In this document: positions 24,221 through 35,865 of the stretch, in pieces
Layout: the number at the start of each line of letters is the position of its first letter
Position numbering within the stretch: position 1 is the stretch's first letter
Assembly (NCBI RefSeq): GCF_032854445.1
Contig: NC_088297.1
Coordinates: 9,069,163 to 9,133,162 of the forward strand
Origin: Liolophura sinensis
Taxonomy: Eukaryota > Mollusca > Polyplacophora > Chitonida > Chitonidae
Length of the DNA stretch: 64,000 nucleotides
Reading direction: 5' to 3'
The notes under the pieces: generated by a model
Told to the model about the DNA's origin: nothing
Database searches by the model: none
The model's input: only the letters and a program-made list of their open reading frames with translations
Translations under genes and position numbers: made by a program

Positions 24221-24365
24221 ATGGGAGTGACACTGGAGAGAGTACAGAACAAGTTTGCCTGTATTATTGGAGAACTCTGCAGTGAGCCTGTCATCTTGTC
24301 ACAGTTCGCAATATGGGTGGACCTGAGGATAGCAGAGTACAAGGCGAAAGGAGCTATATCATTAG
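24221..24365 (+). CDS. Gene B first coding exon: invariant N-terminal module
   Basis: The ATG at 24221 sits in ACAACCATGG, an excellent start context. The 145-base exon encodes 48 residues plus one base and ends at CATTAG|GTAATG. The protein is identical to that of gene A exon 1; the only DNA differences are ACA/ACG, GTA/GTG and TTC/TTT. Splicing to 26815 completes a Glu codon. No known domain was recognised. The near-identity contrasts with the strongly diverged exon 2, so this module is under very strong constraint or has been homogenised by gene conversion. Its 3' end, including the splice donor, is amplified in tandem in the following intron. The reading frame stays open for some codons upstream of the ATG, so an upstream coding exon is not fully excluded. 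Confidence 0.82.
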
Positions 24366-24895
24366 GTAATGTGTAAGGATAGCAGAGTACAAGGCTAAAG
24401 GAGCTATATCATTAGGTAATGTGTAAGGATAGCAGAGTACAAGGCTAAAGGAGCTATATCACTAGGTAATGTACAAGGATAGCTGAGTACATGGCTAAAG
24501 GAGCTATATCATTAAATAATGTATGAGGATAGTACAGGGTAGTAAAAGGAGCTATGTCATGAGGTAATGTGCAAGGATAGCAGAGTATCAGCCTAAAGGA
24601 GCTATATCATTAGGTAATGTGTAAGAATAGCAGAGCACATGGCTAAAGGGGTATTATTAGGTAATGTGTAAGGATAGCTGAGTACATGGCTAAAGGGGTA
24701 TTATTAGGTAATGTGTAAGGATAGCAGAGTACAAGGCTAAAGGAGCTATATCATTAGGTAATGTGCAAGGATAGCAGAGTATCAGCCTAAAGGAGCTATA
24801 TCATTAGGTAATGTGTGAGGATAGCAGAGCACATGGCTAAAGGGGTATTATTAGGTAATGTGTAAGGATAACAGAGTACAAGGCTTAAGGAGCAA
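24326..24895 (+). repeat. 50-bp tandem repeat derived from the 3' end of exon 1 and its splice donor
   Basis: The unit is AGGATAGCAGAGTACAAGGC, then TAAAGGAGCTATATCATTAG, then GTAATGTGTA. The first copy overlaps the coding exon (24326-24365); about ten more follow in the intron, some 3-5 bases shorter. Most copies keep the TTAG|GTAATG junction, so the intron begins with a ladder of exact or near-exact copies of the authentic 5' splice site. Gene A has one degenerate extra copy at the same place. Confidence 0.95.
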
Positions 24896-25689
24896 TGAGG
24901 GGTTCACGTTCTTGTGGGGCGCTTACGAATATACCGGAAATTTGGGTTAGATTGCATGGTTGACCCATGTAGCCTATTTTAGGCCTACAGTAACCTTACA
25001 TTGTGACACGTGCTCATTGATATGTAATTTTGCGGTGGAATTTCTAATACTATCCTCTTATTTCACCGTCCTCACCTATGAAACTAACTCCTATGAAACT
25101 GTGTGGTGGTCACATTGACTGCTAGAGTTTTGGTGGTACCGAGAGCCTCGTCGTCGATGGACATTTTGAAGTGTCACATGACCTGCTTCTGGGATTGAAA
25201 TGCAACTGAGTTTTGGCATTGAAATCCCTGAGAAAACTACTTCAACCTTCTTAATTCAGTCCAAATTTGGGTGCTGTCAGCGCGGATTTCACTGAAATCG
25301 GTTCCATCGAGTTGGAGTTCGCAGACTTTCGACGATTTCTTTTACAGTCGGCAGTTCTAGATTGACTAATGCTTAGTGGGATCTAAATAAACTACTGACC
25401 CATATGGATATCGCCACAAAAGACAGGAAAACAAATAAGTCCTAATCAAAGGTAGAGTGTAGAGATAATTGAGAACATGCTCCAGTCACCCAGCAATATG
25501 TATGCGAAGGCCATGCACCACCAGGATGCTAACCCCAATATCCAGTATAAACACGAGCGCCTCCACGCGGAACTCCAGAGAACGTGAATCCCTCATAGGC
25601 CCTATAAAAGGAGCTATATCATATGCGTTTCTTACATACATGTACTTGTCCCGAGCAACTTTAAAACTGTCCTTGGGGTGCGAATTTGT

Positions 25690-25955
25690 GGATTCCCCTG
25701 CTCTCACTGTTTTTTAGGCCTTACTGAAGTTAATGTCAAGGGCCGATGATGTCCCTATGACCGTTCGCACAGTCTGATGTTCTTTGAACATGTGTCGTCT
25801 TCCGTCAGTATGGTGCGCATATCTGTACCTCACATGTAGGGAAGTTTGTCAATGACTTGCTCAAGCTTGGTGGTTTACCCCAGGCACTCTGGTTTCATCC
25901 GTCCATAAAACTGAATGCCTGGCATCAAACAACAATCAAATAAATTAATAAATAT
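25690..25955 (+). repeat. SINE-C copy
   Basis: It carries GAATTTGTGGATTCCCCTGC, TCTCACTG, GCATATCTGTACCTCACATGT, GGGAAGTTTGTCAATGACTTG, TGGTGGTTTACCCCAGGCACTC and the AATCAAATAAAT tail. Related copies lie at 40040, 49015, 54555 and 61835. Confidence 0.7.
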
Positions 25956-26389
25956 ATGGCTTTTTTTTTGTTTAATTTTGAGTGAAGAAATAAGCATACT
26001 GAATTAAGACAGAACTAAAGTGTATATATTTTATTTTAACTGGATCAGTATTGTAAAATCTTATTCATCCGGAATAAAACTAAATGTGCCAATGTTGGTT
26101 TCAGCTGATTGATATATATAGCACTTATATAAAAAATGTCATCAAGATGACAATCCAAACAGCACAAGCCAAGCCTACTAACCTCAATTTGGTACTGAAA
26201 TCTAGACGTAGAGGGCACAAGTACATGAGTGCCCAGCTGCATGGACAGTATACTTGATTTTGATATGTGTACATGTGAAAATCAATAAAAGTAAATACTT
26301 TAGTGGCCCTTACAAATATTACCTCAAAAGTGCAAGTTCAGATGTAAATAAAAGTCATAAAATGTTATCTTTGGCATTTTCCTAGTGGG

Positions 26390-26655
26390 ACATATTTATT
26401 TGATTGTTGTTTTACGTTGTACTCAAGAATATTTCACTTATACGTCGGCGGCCAGCATTAGGGTGGGAGGAAACTGGGCAGAACCCGGGGAAAACCCACA
26501 ACCATCGGCATGTTGCCGCCAGACCTCCGGACTTGCAGTCGGAGAGGAAGCCAGCATGAGCTGGACTTGAACTCACAGTGGCCGCATTGGTGATAGGCTA
26601 CTGGGTCATTATGCTGTGCTAGCGAGCTAACCAACTGAGTCACGGAGGCCCCTTG
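26390..26655 (-). repeat. SINE-A copy, full length, reverse
   Basis: It runs from TATTTATTTGATTGTTGTTT through GGTGGGAGGAAACTGGGCAG and TGAGCTGGACTTGAACTCAC to CTGAGTCACGGAGGCCCC, which is the complement of the tRNA-like 5' head with its A and B box region. Confidence 0.92.
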
Positions 26656-26814
26656 GTGGGGCATACAATGTGCATGAACCTTACAATAGGAGTTTACGAA
26701 GATCATCAGAATCTGATAAAAATAAAGTCCCTGTCCATAACTTACCTGTCGTCACGGATGAAATTTTAGGTTATATACATTAACTTTGCATTAAATTAAA
26801 ATTATCCTCCACAG

Positions 26815-27441
26815 AAATATCTGGAGAAGACCCTGATCCCAGCTGGCTGAGAGGTCATAAACCATCAGTGCCTCCTGTTGAGTCAAGGGACAGAACTCCT
26901 GACATGTATGATCCCACAGGAGGCAGTGATTCAAACTTCAATTCAGACATTGGTCATGCTCATCTGGTTGAAGACAGGCTATCACCAGAGGTCGTCATGG
27001 TGAAGGATGAACCGGCTGATTCCGAACACAGGGAAGTCTTCCCGGTCAGTTTACACGGAAACTCCAGTCTTGTCAGCAATCCTCAACATAAACGAAAGCA
27101 TTCAGGAACTCTCACATCCGGTTCAAGTATTCACCACTCGTCATCATTATTATCGTCATCCTCGTCACCGGCAAAAATCCATCGATTATCGCAATCTTCA
27201 AATCTTAGCACTCCTGGCACCCAGTCTCTCATGTCTATAATTAGTGATATACCAGGCAGCAGCAACAACAACAGTGCAAATCAGAACCTGGACAGTTCCA
27301 GGTTATCAGACACTTCCCAATCCAAGGGAGATAACTTCTTGTCAGGGTATATGGTGTCGAACCCTGGAAGTCATTCAGCTCATTTACAAAACAACTCAAG
27401 TGTGCGGATTCCAGAGGGCCATGGAACATCTGACAATGCAG
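26815..27441 (+). CDS. Gene B constant exon 2: Ser-rich linker with SUMO-consensus motif
   Basis: The acceptor is ATTATCCTCCACAG and the donor is GCAG|GTAAGC. The exon is 627 bases, phase 1 to phase 1. It starts EISGEDPDPSWLRGHKPSVP. Conserved with gene A exon 2 are that start, RLSPEVVMVKDEP (SUMO consensus Lys at about residue 112), VFPVSLHGN, a basic KRKHSG patch, a poly-Ser stretch and SLMSIISD. The rest is Ser/Asn-rich and probably disordered. It lacks any recognised folded domain. Reading past the donor meets a stop at 27491, so an intron-retained or truncated form of about 275 residues without a DNA-binding domain is possible. Confidence 0.85.
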
Positions 27442-29634
27442 GTAAGCTCATCATTTTTCTTCACACTATTTCAGAAAAAGGCCATCGTTGAAAAAATCTT
27501 TGTTGGGCGTAATCTGACCCTATCAGAAAAAACAGGATTGTAGAGTGGAGAAGTCTCACACTCTTTTTATTCTGGGCGATGAAAGAGAAAAAAGCAAAAT
27601 ATAAACGGAACAGATTTGATCCAGCTTACAGTGTAGGAATTTAAGATAAATCAACACTGAGAGAGAAGAAAGCATATTTACTAAAAAGACTTAAAAAAAA
27701 AAAAAAAAGATCCAAAGGCCAATATAACCTGTAGATTTGAACTCTTTTTTCGTGGGTTGATTGGGTTGCGTCCAGTAAACATATTTTTATTGATGACTGT
27801 TGTTGTGTTCCAAGGGCCATTGACTTCATCTGTCTTTTTTTGGAATTTGTGAAATTTTGCATTTTTGAAAATGTGTACTTGTAAGTTTAGCTAAGGCAAA
27901 TTCTCCTACATATTTTGCCCTATATATACATTAAGCTCTGAGGATACAAACAGGGCAAAAAGTACAGGTAAATTTTTGTGTTTTAATGTGAGAAAAAAAT
28001 GTTTCAGTTCGCAAGAATGAGCACTGGATGCTTCACATGTGTGTTGAATTTATCAGACAGTTCTGATATTATAAATGATAATGACACCACATACAAAGGA
28101 AAATACTGACTACTATATTGAATTGTAGGGAAGTGAAAATAGTCGTTGGTGCTACAAATACTTAGATATTTGTGTAAACTTGTATGTATATATATATTTT
28201 TTCTGTTTCCTATCTTAAATAAGTTGAATGAAACCTTGTGTAAAATCTTCAGCCTTGGTCACTCTACAAAGTGAAAGGTCCATCAAAAAGATGGACTTAC
28301 ATGTATGTTCAAAGCAGTATATTTCAGGAACATGTTAAATATGCACATAACGTTACAAGGTGTTAATGATTTAGAAAGTTTCACTAACCATTGTATAAAT
28401 TGATCCCTTATGCGCCCTCCCACCTGCTTCACATACAACATCAAGACGATAGTTGAATTCATCCGAAACACCTCTGCGATTGTCTTCATTCATTTCAAGT
28501 TGTAAAGGGTTTTATTCATGCGCTGTTTGTGGTTGCAGAACTCTAGCGATTTCAAATCAGATAAATCATTTTGAACAACCTGTTTCTCTGCAATCTATAG
28601 TTCCATCAGGTTGCCAGGAGACATTGCAACATTAGACTGACTCGGTCTGAGAGATTTCCTCCCTTGACATGCTTGATGTCATCTAGATTGAGAAGCTGTT
28701 TATTATAAATACACATACAGCTGTGTTTCCATGGAGTCTGACAGCCATCTGTTGGATACTGGACACCAGTACAAACTGAAAGTTTGTTCTCAGAAGCAAG
28801 GATGTGAGATATTTCCATGAGTGGGTGTGGCTAATATGTTTTGGGATAAAGCGTTGCATTTGGTTGATGTGGTTGAAGCCTTGAATCCAGCCCTCTCTAG
28901 GCTGCGGCCTAAGCCAGGACACTGGTCAGATACTTCATTTTCTTCCCGATGGCCATTGGTCTGCAGGTAAAATATGACCACCATTTACTTAAGTCTATGA
29001 ATCAAATAAATAAAGTGAAAAATACATGCTGTGGAGTCCTTTGTCAGTTGGAGCAAAAAAGAAAAAAGGATCAAAACTGGCTTTCTTGTCACACCTTAGT
29101 CAACACCTAAACTTGAAGGAAAAGAGCCTAGCTATGATCCTGATGTGAGGTATGTCAGGACACCAATTATGTGGGGCTGTAAGCCTGGGGTTGTTTGGAG
29201 GCATCATTGCACACATACATCTGTATTTCTCAAGTTTTTCCTCGCAAATTTAGTTAATAGAAAGTTACTAAATTTTTGTGGAAACACCATGCAGAGCCCA
29301 ATCTGGCATCAGAAGGGCAGGGGGTGGAACCACTGGTGAAGGGCACCTCATGGTTGAATGTTTCGATTCTCATACATTTTTAAGGGCGTCCGTTCCTACG
29401 GTTGACCTCTGCATAATCCGAATGCTAATTGAATTATCACGGGTCCAATTTTCGTCATGTGCTTCAGGGCATACATTTCCGATTTTAGATGCTCTTTAAA
29501 AATTTTGTTGTTTTCATAACCATTCTTTCACACCGACTACAAATATTCCTTCTTGATTCTGGACCCAACATTAAATTTGAGTAAATTTACGAACTTTAAA
29601 CCTAAACAATTGAAGCTGAAAGGCATCCATTGCT

Positions 29635-29900
29635 TTCGCCACTGTGGCGAAGAGACGCCAATTTTCTTTCGCCACACACAAATCATATTCTCCAAAACTA
29701 ATGTGGCGAATGGCTAGCCGAAGCCTAGCGACAAAGTAGATAATCCAAGTCTTTATAATGAATTCGGGCAGTTTCTTTTTTTTTTCTTTTTGTTTTGTTT
29801 GTTTATTTCTTTTTGACGCAAAGGGCACTTTGAGTGAACGCCAGCGTCCGGTAATCGGACGCTGAGACGGGCTGGATTACGCCCTGCCGTAAGTGTATGT
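29635..29900. repeat. Cluster of short inverted repeats
   Basis: TTCGCCAC-T-GTGGCGAA is a perfect 8-bp palindrome at 29635-29651. A second TTTCGCCAC / GTGGCGAA pair spans 29667-29710. CAGCGTCCG-GTAAT-CGGACGCTG (29842-29864) is a perfect 9-bp stem with a 5-base loop, and GGGC/GCCC follows. No known RNA family was recognised. Confidence 0.6.
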
Positions 29901-30446
29901 ACACGAGGTACATACAAAAATGATATTTTAAGGGAATCTGAGGGAGGGCCCAGGTACATGTAGATGACTCTTTATGACCTCTTAGGACCACAATGGAACG
30001 CATATTAGTGAAACTATGTGTGTTATTGAGCTAAAAATTTACAGGCAGAATTAGAAGATTACTGGAATTGGTATTTATGGAGATTTTTCAATTCATTAAT
30101 TAAGTACTGCCACCAGTAGTGTACTATACTGGTACATACACTTTATACGGCCATCAGCATTTTAACACTGTGCATAGCCTCCCCTAATGTTGTTCACGTA
30201 TGTACGGAAGTTTCTGTGTATACATACATATATATATAGATATATATATGGACACACAGCAGATCACACGTTAGCTGTTGCAGTCCTCACAGGATTTGGA
30301 AAATGCCCAGATTTTTTTCTTTGATGTTGTAGATGTATGTGTTTAGACATTTGTTGAAAGGCCGGCAGAATACAATTTATAATGTTTTTATGTGATACAT
30401 TGCCATTGTTTTGCGGGGGAGAATATCATAAACATCACGTATATGA

Positions 30447-32395
30447 ACACAGTATTAAGTACAGAATAGGGCAGACACGTGTGGATGTATCTACTGAGTG
30501 TAGTATTAAGTACAGAATAGGGCAGACACGTGTGGATGTATCTACTGAGTGTAGTATTAAGTACAGAACAGGACAGACCCGTGTGGATGTATCTACTGAG
30601 TGTAGTATTAAGTACAGAACAGGGCAGACACGTGTGGATGTATATCTACTGAGTGTAGTATTAAGTACAGAACAGGGCAGACACGTGTGGATGTATCTGC
30701 TGAGTGCAGTATTAAGTACAGAACAGGGCAGACACACGTGTGGATGTATCTGCTGAGTGTAGTATTAAGTACAGAACAGGGCAGACGTGTGGATGTATCT
30801 ACTGAGTGTAGTATTAAGTACAAAACAGGACAGACCCGTGTGGATGTATCTACTGAGTGTAGTATTAAGTACAGAACAGGGCAGACACGTGTGGAGGTAT
30901 CTACTGAGTGTAGTATTAAGTACAGAACAGGGCAGACACGTGTGGAGGTATCTGCTGAGTGCAGTATTAAGTACAAAACAGGACAGACCCGTGTGGATGT
31001 ATCTACTGAGTGTAGTATTAAGTACAGAACAGGGCAGACACGTGTGGATGTATCTACTGAGTGTAGTATTAAGTACAGAACAGGGCAGACACGTGTGGAT
31101 GTATCTACTGAGTGCAGTATTAAGTACAGAACAGGGCAGACTTGTGGATGTACCTAATGAGTGTAGTATTAAGTACAGAACAGGGCAGACCCGTGTGGAG
31201 GTATCTACTGAGTGTAGTATTAAGTACAGAACAGGGCAGACACGTGTGGAGGTATCTGCTGAATGCAGTATTAAGTACAGAACAGGGCAGACGTGTGGAT
31301 GTATCTACTGAGTGTAGTATTAAGTACAGAACAGGGCAGACACGTGTGGAGGTATCTGCTGAGTGCCGTATTAAGTACAGAACAGGGCAGACACGTGTGG
31401 AGGTATCTACTGACTGTAGTATTAAGTACAAAACAGGACAGACCCGTGTGGATGTATCTACTGAGTGTAGTATTAAGTACAGAACAGGGCAGACACGTGT
31501 GGATGTATCTACTGAGTGTAGTATTAAGTACAGAACAGGGCAGACATGTGTGGAGGTATCTGCTGAGTGCAGTATTAAGTACAGAACAGGGCAGACGTGT
31601 GGATGTATCTACTGAGTGTAGTATTAAGTATAGAACAGGGCAGACGTGTGGATGTATCTACTGAGTGTAGTATTAAGTACAGAACAGGGCAGACACGTGT
31701 GGAGGTATCTGCTGAGTGCAGTATTAAGTACAGAACAGGGCAGACGTGTGGATGTATCTACTGAGTGTAGTATTAAGTACAGAACAGGGCAGACGTGTGG
31801 ATGTATCTACTGAGTGTAGTATTAAGTACAGAACAGGGCAGACACGTGTGGAGGTATCTGCTGAGTGCAGTATTAAGTACAGGACAGGGCAGACACGTGT
31901 GGATGTATCTACTGAGTGTAGTATTAAGTACAAAACAGGACAGACCCGTGTGGATGTATCTACTGAGTGTAGTATTAAGTACAGAACAGGGCAGACACGT
32001 GTGGAGGTATCTGCTGAGTGCAGTATTAAGTACAGAACAGGGCAGACGTGTGGATGTATCTACTGAGTGTAGTATTAAGTACAGAACAGGGCAGACGTGT
32101 GGATGTATCTACTGAGTGTAGTATTAAGTACAGAACAGGGCAGACACGTGTGGAGGTATCTGCTGAGTGCAGTATTAAGTACAGGACAGGGCAGACACGT
32201 GTGGATGTATCTACTGAGTGTAGTATTAAGTACAGAACAGGGCAGACGTGTGGATGTATCTGCTGAGTGCAGTATTAAGTAAAAAACAGGGTAGACCCGT
32301 GTGGAGGTATATACTGAGTGCAGTATTAAGTACAGGACAGGGCAGACACGTGTGGATGTATCTGCTGAGTGCAGTATTAAATACAGAACACTGAG
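30447..32395. repeat. 49/51-bp minisatellite, about 38 copies
   Basis: The unit is AGTATTAAGTACAGAACAGG, then GCAGACACGTGTGGATGTAT, then CTACTGAGTGT (51 bp). A common variant lacks AC in GACACGTG and is 49 bp. Mixed periods and substitutions such as GGAGGTATCTGC form higher-order patterns. Because 51 is a multiple of three, repetitive open frames arise in several frames and are not genes. Confidence 0.97.
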
Positions 32396-32544
32396 TGCAC
32401 CTGTCCTGTGCTTAATCATCCCCAAATAACATTTTTTGTTTATGTCCATTTGTACACTGTGTGACTTTATCGTCCTCATTGTGTTGATTTGCAGAATTAC
32501 AGTAGTTAGCGAATGATATTACATGTAATTTGCTCACGTAGGAT

Positions 32545-32815
32545 AGATGGGACCTCCATGACTCAGGTGGTTAGTGCGCTAGCGCAGCGTAATGACCCAG
32601 GAGGCTCTCACCAATGCAGTCGCGGTGAGTTCAAGTCCAGCTCATGCTGGCGTCCTCTCTGGGCGTACGTGGGAAGGTTTTCCAGCAACCTGCAGATGCT
32701 CGTGTGTTTCCCCCGGGCTCTGCTCTGTTTCCTCACACCATAATGCTAGCAGCTGTCGTATAAGTGAAATATTCTCGAGTACGGCATAAAACACCTATCA
32801 AATAAATAAATAAAG
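32545..32815 (+). repeat. SINE-A copy, full length
   Basis: It begins GGGACCTCCATGACTCAGGT, has GTGCGCTAGCGCAGCGTAAT, GAGTTCAAGTCCAGCTCATG (B-box-like region), CTCACACCATAATGCTAGC and ends CAAATAAATAAATAAA. Confidence 0.93.
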
Positions 32816-33094
32816 GATAGAGATGAAAGTCACAATTTAAATACTTGAGTGATATAGAAGTCATGATACCATATTACACGCACATGTTTAATTCGTATCA
32901 TGGACATCACAATATTGGAATGGTGTGGAAGTCGCAGTATTAGGATGATACATGTGCAGTGTATATGGAAATCATGATACTTTGACTGATATGGAAGTCA
33001 TGATTTATATCATGGACGTCACAATAATAGGATTGATTTTAGAAGTCATCATATATGTAATACAGTACTTACAAGGTTGATATTGAAATCATCA

Positions 33095-34505
33095 TTAGGA
33101 TTGATATTATGGGGTTATGATGCTACATGTACCAAGGATTGATATTATGGGGTCATGATGCTACATGTACTAAGGATTAGTATTATGAGGTCATGATGCT
33201 ACATGTACCAAGGATTGATATTATGGGGTCATGATGCTACATGTACCAAGGATTGATATTATGGGGTCATGATGCTACATGTACCAAGGATTAATATTAT
33301 GAGGTCATGATGCTACATGTACTAAGGATTGATATTATGAGGTCATGATGCTACATGTACTAAGGATTGATATTATGGGGTCATGATGCTACATGTACTA
33401 AGGATTGATATTATGGGGTCATGATGCTTCATGTACTTAGGATTGATATTATGGGGTGATGATGCTTCATGTACTTAGGATTGATATTATGGGGTCATGA
33501 TGCTTCATGTACTAAGGATTGATATTATGGGGTCATGATGCTACATGTACCAAGGATTGATATTATGGGGTCATGATGCTACATGTACTTAGGATTGATA
33601 TTATGAGGTCATGATGCTTCATGTACTAAGGATTGATATTATGAGGTCATGATGCTACATGTACCAAGGATTGATATTATGGGGTCATGATGCTACATGT
33701 ACTTAGGATTGATATTATGGGGTCATGATGCTACATGTACTAAGGATTAATATTATGGGGTCATGATGCTACATGTACTAAGGATTGATATTATGAGGTC
33801 ATGATGCTTCATGTACCAAGGATTGATATTATGGGGTCATGATGCTACATGTACTAAGGATTAATATTATGGGGTCATGATGCTACATGTACTAAGGATT
33901 AATATTATGGGGTCATGATGCTACATGTACTAAGGATTAATATTATGGGGTCATGATGCTACATGTACTAAGGATTAATATTATGGGGTCATGATGCTAC
34001 ATGTACTAAGGATTGATATTATGAGGTCATGATGCTTCATGTACCAAGGATTGATATTATGGGGTCATGATGCTACATGTACTAAGGATTAATATTATGG
34101 GGTCATGATGCTACATGTACTAAGGATTAATATTATGGGGTCATGATGCTACATGTACTAAGGATTAATATTATGGGGTCATGATGCTACATGTACTAAG
34201 GATTGATATTATGAGGTCATGATGCTTCATGTACCAAGGATTGATATTATGGGGTCATGATGCTACATGTACTAAGGATTAATATTATGGGGTCATGATG
34301 CTACATGTACTAAGGATTAATATTATGGGGTCATGATGCTACATGTACTAAGGATTAATATTATGGGGTCATGATGCTACATGTACTAAGGATTAATATT
34401 ATGGGGTCATGATGCTACATGTACTAAGGATTGATATTATGGGGTCATGATGCTACTTGTACTAAGGATTGATATTATGAGGTCAGGATGCTACATGTAG
34501 AATTG
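33095..34505. repeat. 38-bp minisatellite, about 36 copies
   Basis: The unit is AAGGATTGATATTATGGGGT followed by CATGATGCTACATGTACT. Variants GATTAATA, GAGGTC and GCTTCATG alternate in blocks that repeat as a higher-order unit of about five copies between 33.78 and 34.40 kb. Degenerate GAAGTCATGAT units precede it from about 32.83 kb. Confidence 0.97.
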
Positions 34506-35100
34506 ATATTAGGGTGACGTGGAAGTTCTAATATTCACACTAATGTGACCCAGTGTATAGACATGACAAAGGGTGTGTGGTTTACACATCACATGTCTGT
34601 TGGGTTGACAGTATTCGGTGGCCAGGGTATGTCCTGGATAAATGTGTGCTGAATGTGGACTTTAATAAAAGTTTTGTGTTTACACCCTAAAAAACATTGA
34701 CAAAGTACTGCATACACAAACTGTATTCTGGAAAATATTGTTAACCTGGGTGCATGTATGTGAAAATTCCTGATCTACATGTAGCTAACCTGATTTGCCA
34801 CAAGAAACAGTGTCAGAAAAGTGTTATTGCCACTTATGTAGAAGTTGAGCTGGCAACGTGCCGAGATGTATGCAAAATGCATAACTATCCCTCTTGTGTG
34901 AAACAGCCACAGGACAATCATGATAGATGATTTTGTTCACTCTTAGGATGTGCTATATCAAGATTCTTCAGAGGTTTTTTTGCTGATAATTTTAGTATTT
35001 CTTTGCTTGTAACTTTGCCTGACATTGAAATCACATAGTCTCCATATATTTGGCTAGTAAGAGTAGGGTAGGCTTAAATGTACGTGTCAAAGACATGGAG

Positions 35101-35195
35101 ACACCCCATCCCCCCTCACACTCCCCCCCCCCCCCCCGTCCTCCCTTCACCCCCCCACCCTCCATCTACATACATACATACATGTACATACATAT
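35101..35195. repeat. C-rich run followed by CATA microsatellite
   Basis: Positions 35101-35162 are almost pure pyrimidine with C runs up to about 15. TACATACATACATACATGTA follows. The tract is not adjacent to an acceptor. Confidence 0.9.
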
Positions 35196-35359
35196 GTATG
35201 GATGATCATGACACAACCTAAATGTGTGTTGTGTATGAATTCTATGTCCAATACTTCCAAGGCAGTGCCATTGCCTGTCATGTACCTGTGGAGATTGAAC
35301 TCACTTTGTGTCATTTGTGTGCAGCCATTTTTGTCGACAGGGAGAGTATAGTTTCATTA

Positions 35360-35640
35360 ATTTAGTTCGGGAGCGGTAGATCCAGGGTCAATCCTGGGTT
35401 GAGTCACACCTAAGACTTTCAAAGAGGAAGTTGTAACTTCCTCGCTTTGCACTCAGCTTGAAGGGGATAGTGCAAAGACTGGTTGAGCAGTATCAGTATA
35501 ATGGGTCGGGCGGGGCGGCTTACTTGCCTTCGGTATGTCGTCTCAGTGAAGCAGCACTAGATAAAAGAGCAGTGGAAATCTGTCCTGTAGCAAGGAGGCA
35601 CATTACATGGCCTCGCAAGCACTCACTCACTCATTACCTA
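35360..35640 (+). repeat. SINE-B copy
   Basis: It carries TTCGGGAGCGGTAGATCCAG, GGTCAATCCTGGGTTGAGTC, GAAGGGGATAGTGCAAAGAC, GGTATGTCGTCTCAGTGAAG and GCACTCACTCACTCATTA. It ends about 225 bases upstream of the first psq exon. Confidence 0.85.
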
Positions 35641-35865
35641 AGCTTTAGACCTGAATGCAATGATGCCGTTTCCACTGTGGGCTTTACGGAAAGGGAATAG
35701 GTAGTGTGGGAAGACTCGTGAAGTTCAGTAAGAGATATGCAGTGTTGAAACACTCCGGACGCTTTCACAGTGTTGTGAGAACAGCAAGCAGAGCTTTCTT
35801 TATGGTTGTGAGCTGTTCGTATTTGAGAGCCGCCCTTTGTTGAATTATCTCCCTTTATCTTGCAG

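Larger units (their letters stand above)
24896..26814. other. Gene B intron 1, distal part
   Basis: No exon is supported. A 16-base remnant of the 50-bp unit (AAAGGAGCTATATCAT) occurs near 25608. A SINE-C copy and a reverse SINE-A copy lie further on. The intron ends with TTAAAATTATCCTCCACAG. Confidence 0.55.
27442..35865. other. Gene B intron between exon 2 and the first psq exon
   Basis: About 8.4 kb with no supported coding exon. It holds hairpin-forming sequences near 29.6-29.9 kb, two large minisatellites, a SINE-A copy, a C-rich run at 35101-35162 followed by CATA repeats, and a SINE-B copy. The stretch 27.5-29.6 kb is plain AT-rich sequence with nothing recognised. Confidence 0.55.

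Noticed and set aside
30382-32479. Many overlapping repetitive open frames on both strands (CSIKYRTGQTRVDVST type)
   Set aside because: They are artefacts of the 49/51-bp minisatellite. Several frames and both strands are open at once, as expected for a repeat and not a protein.
32513-32789. Open frames of 60-76 codons over SINE-A copies (also at 20.3, 26.5, 39.9, 44.5, 55.0, 55.9 and 62.7 kb)
   Set aside because: The same SINE gives similar frames in either strand at every copy; none has gene signals.
30447-34505. CRISPR-like appearance of regular repeats
   Set aside because: The units are directly adjacent tandem copies without unique spacers, in a eukaryotic intron. They are minisatellites.
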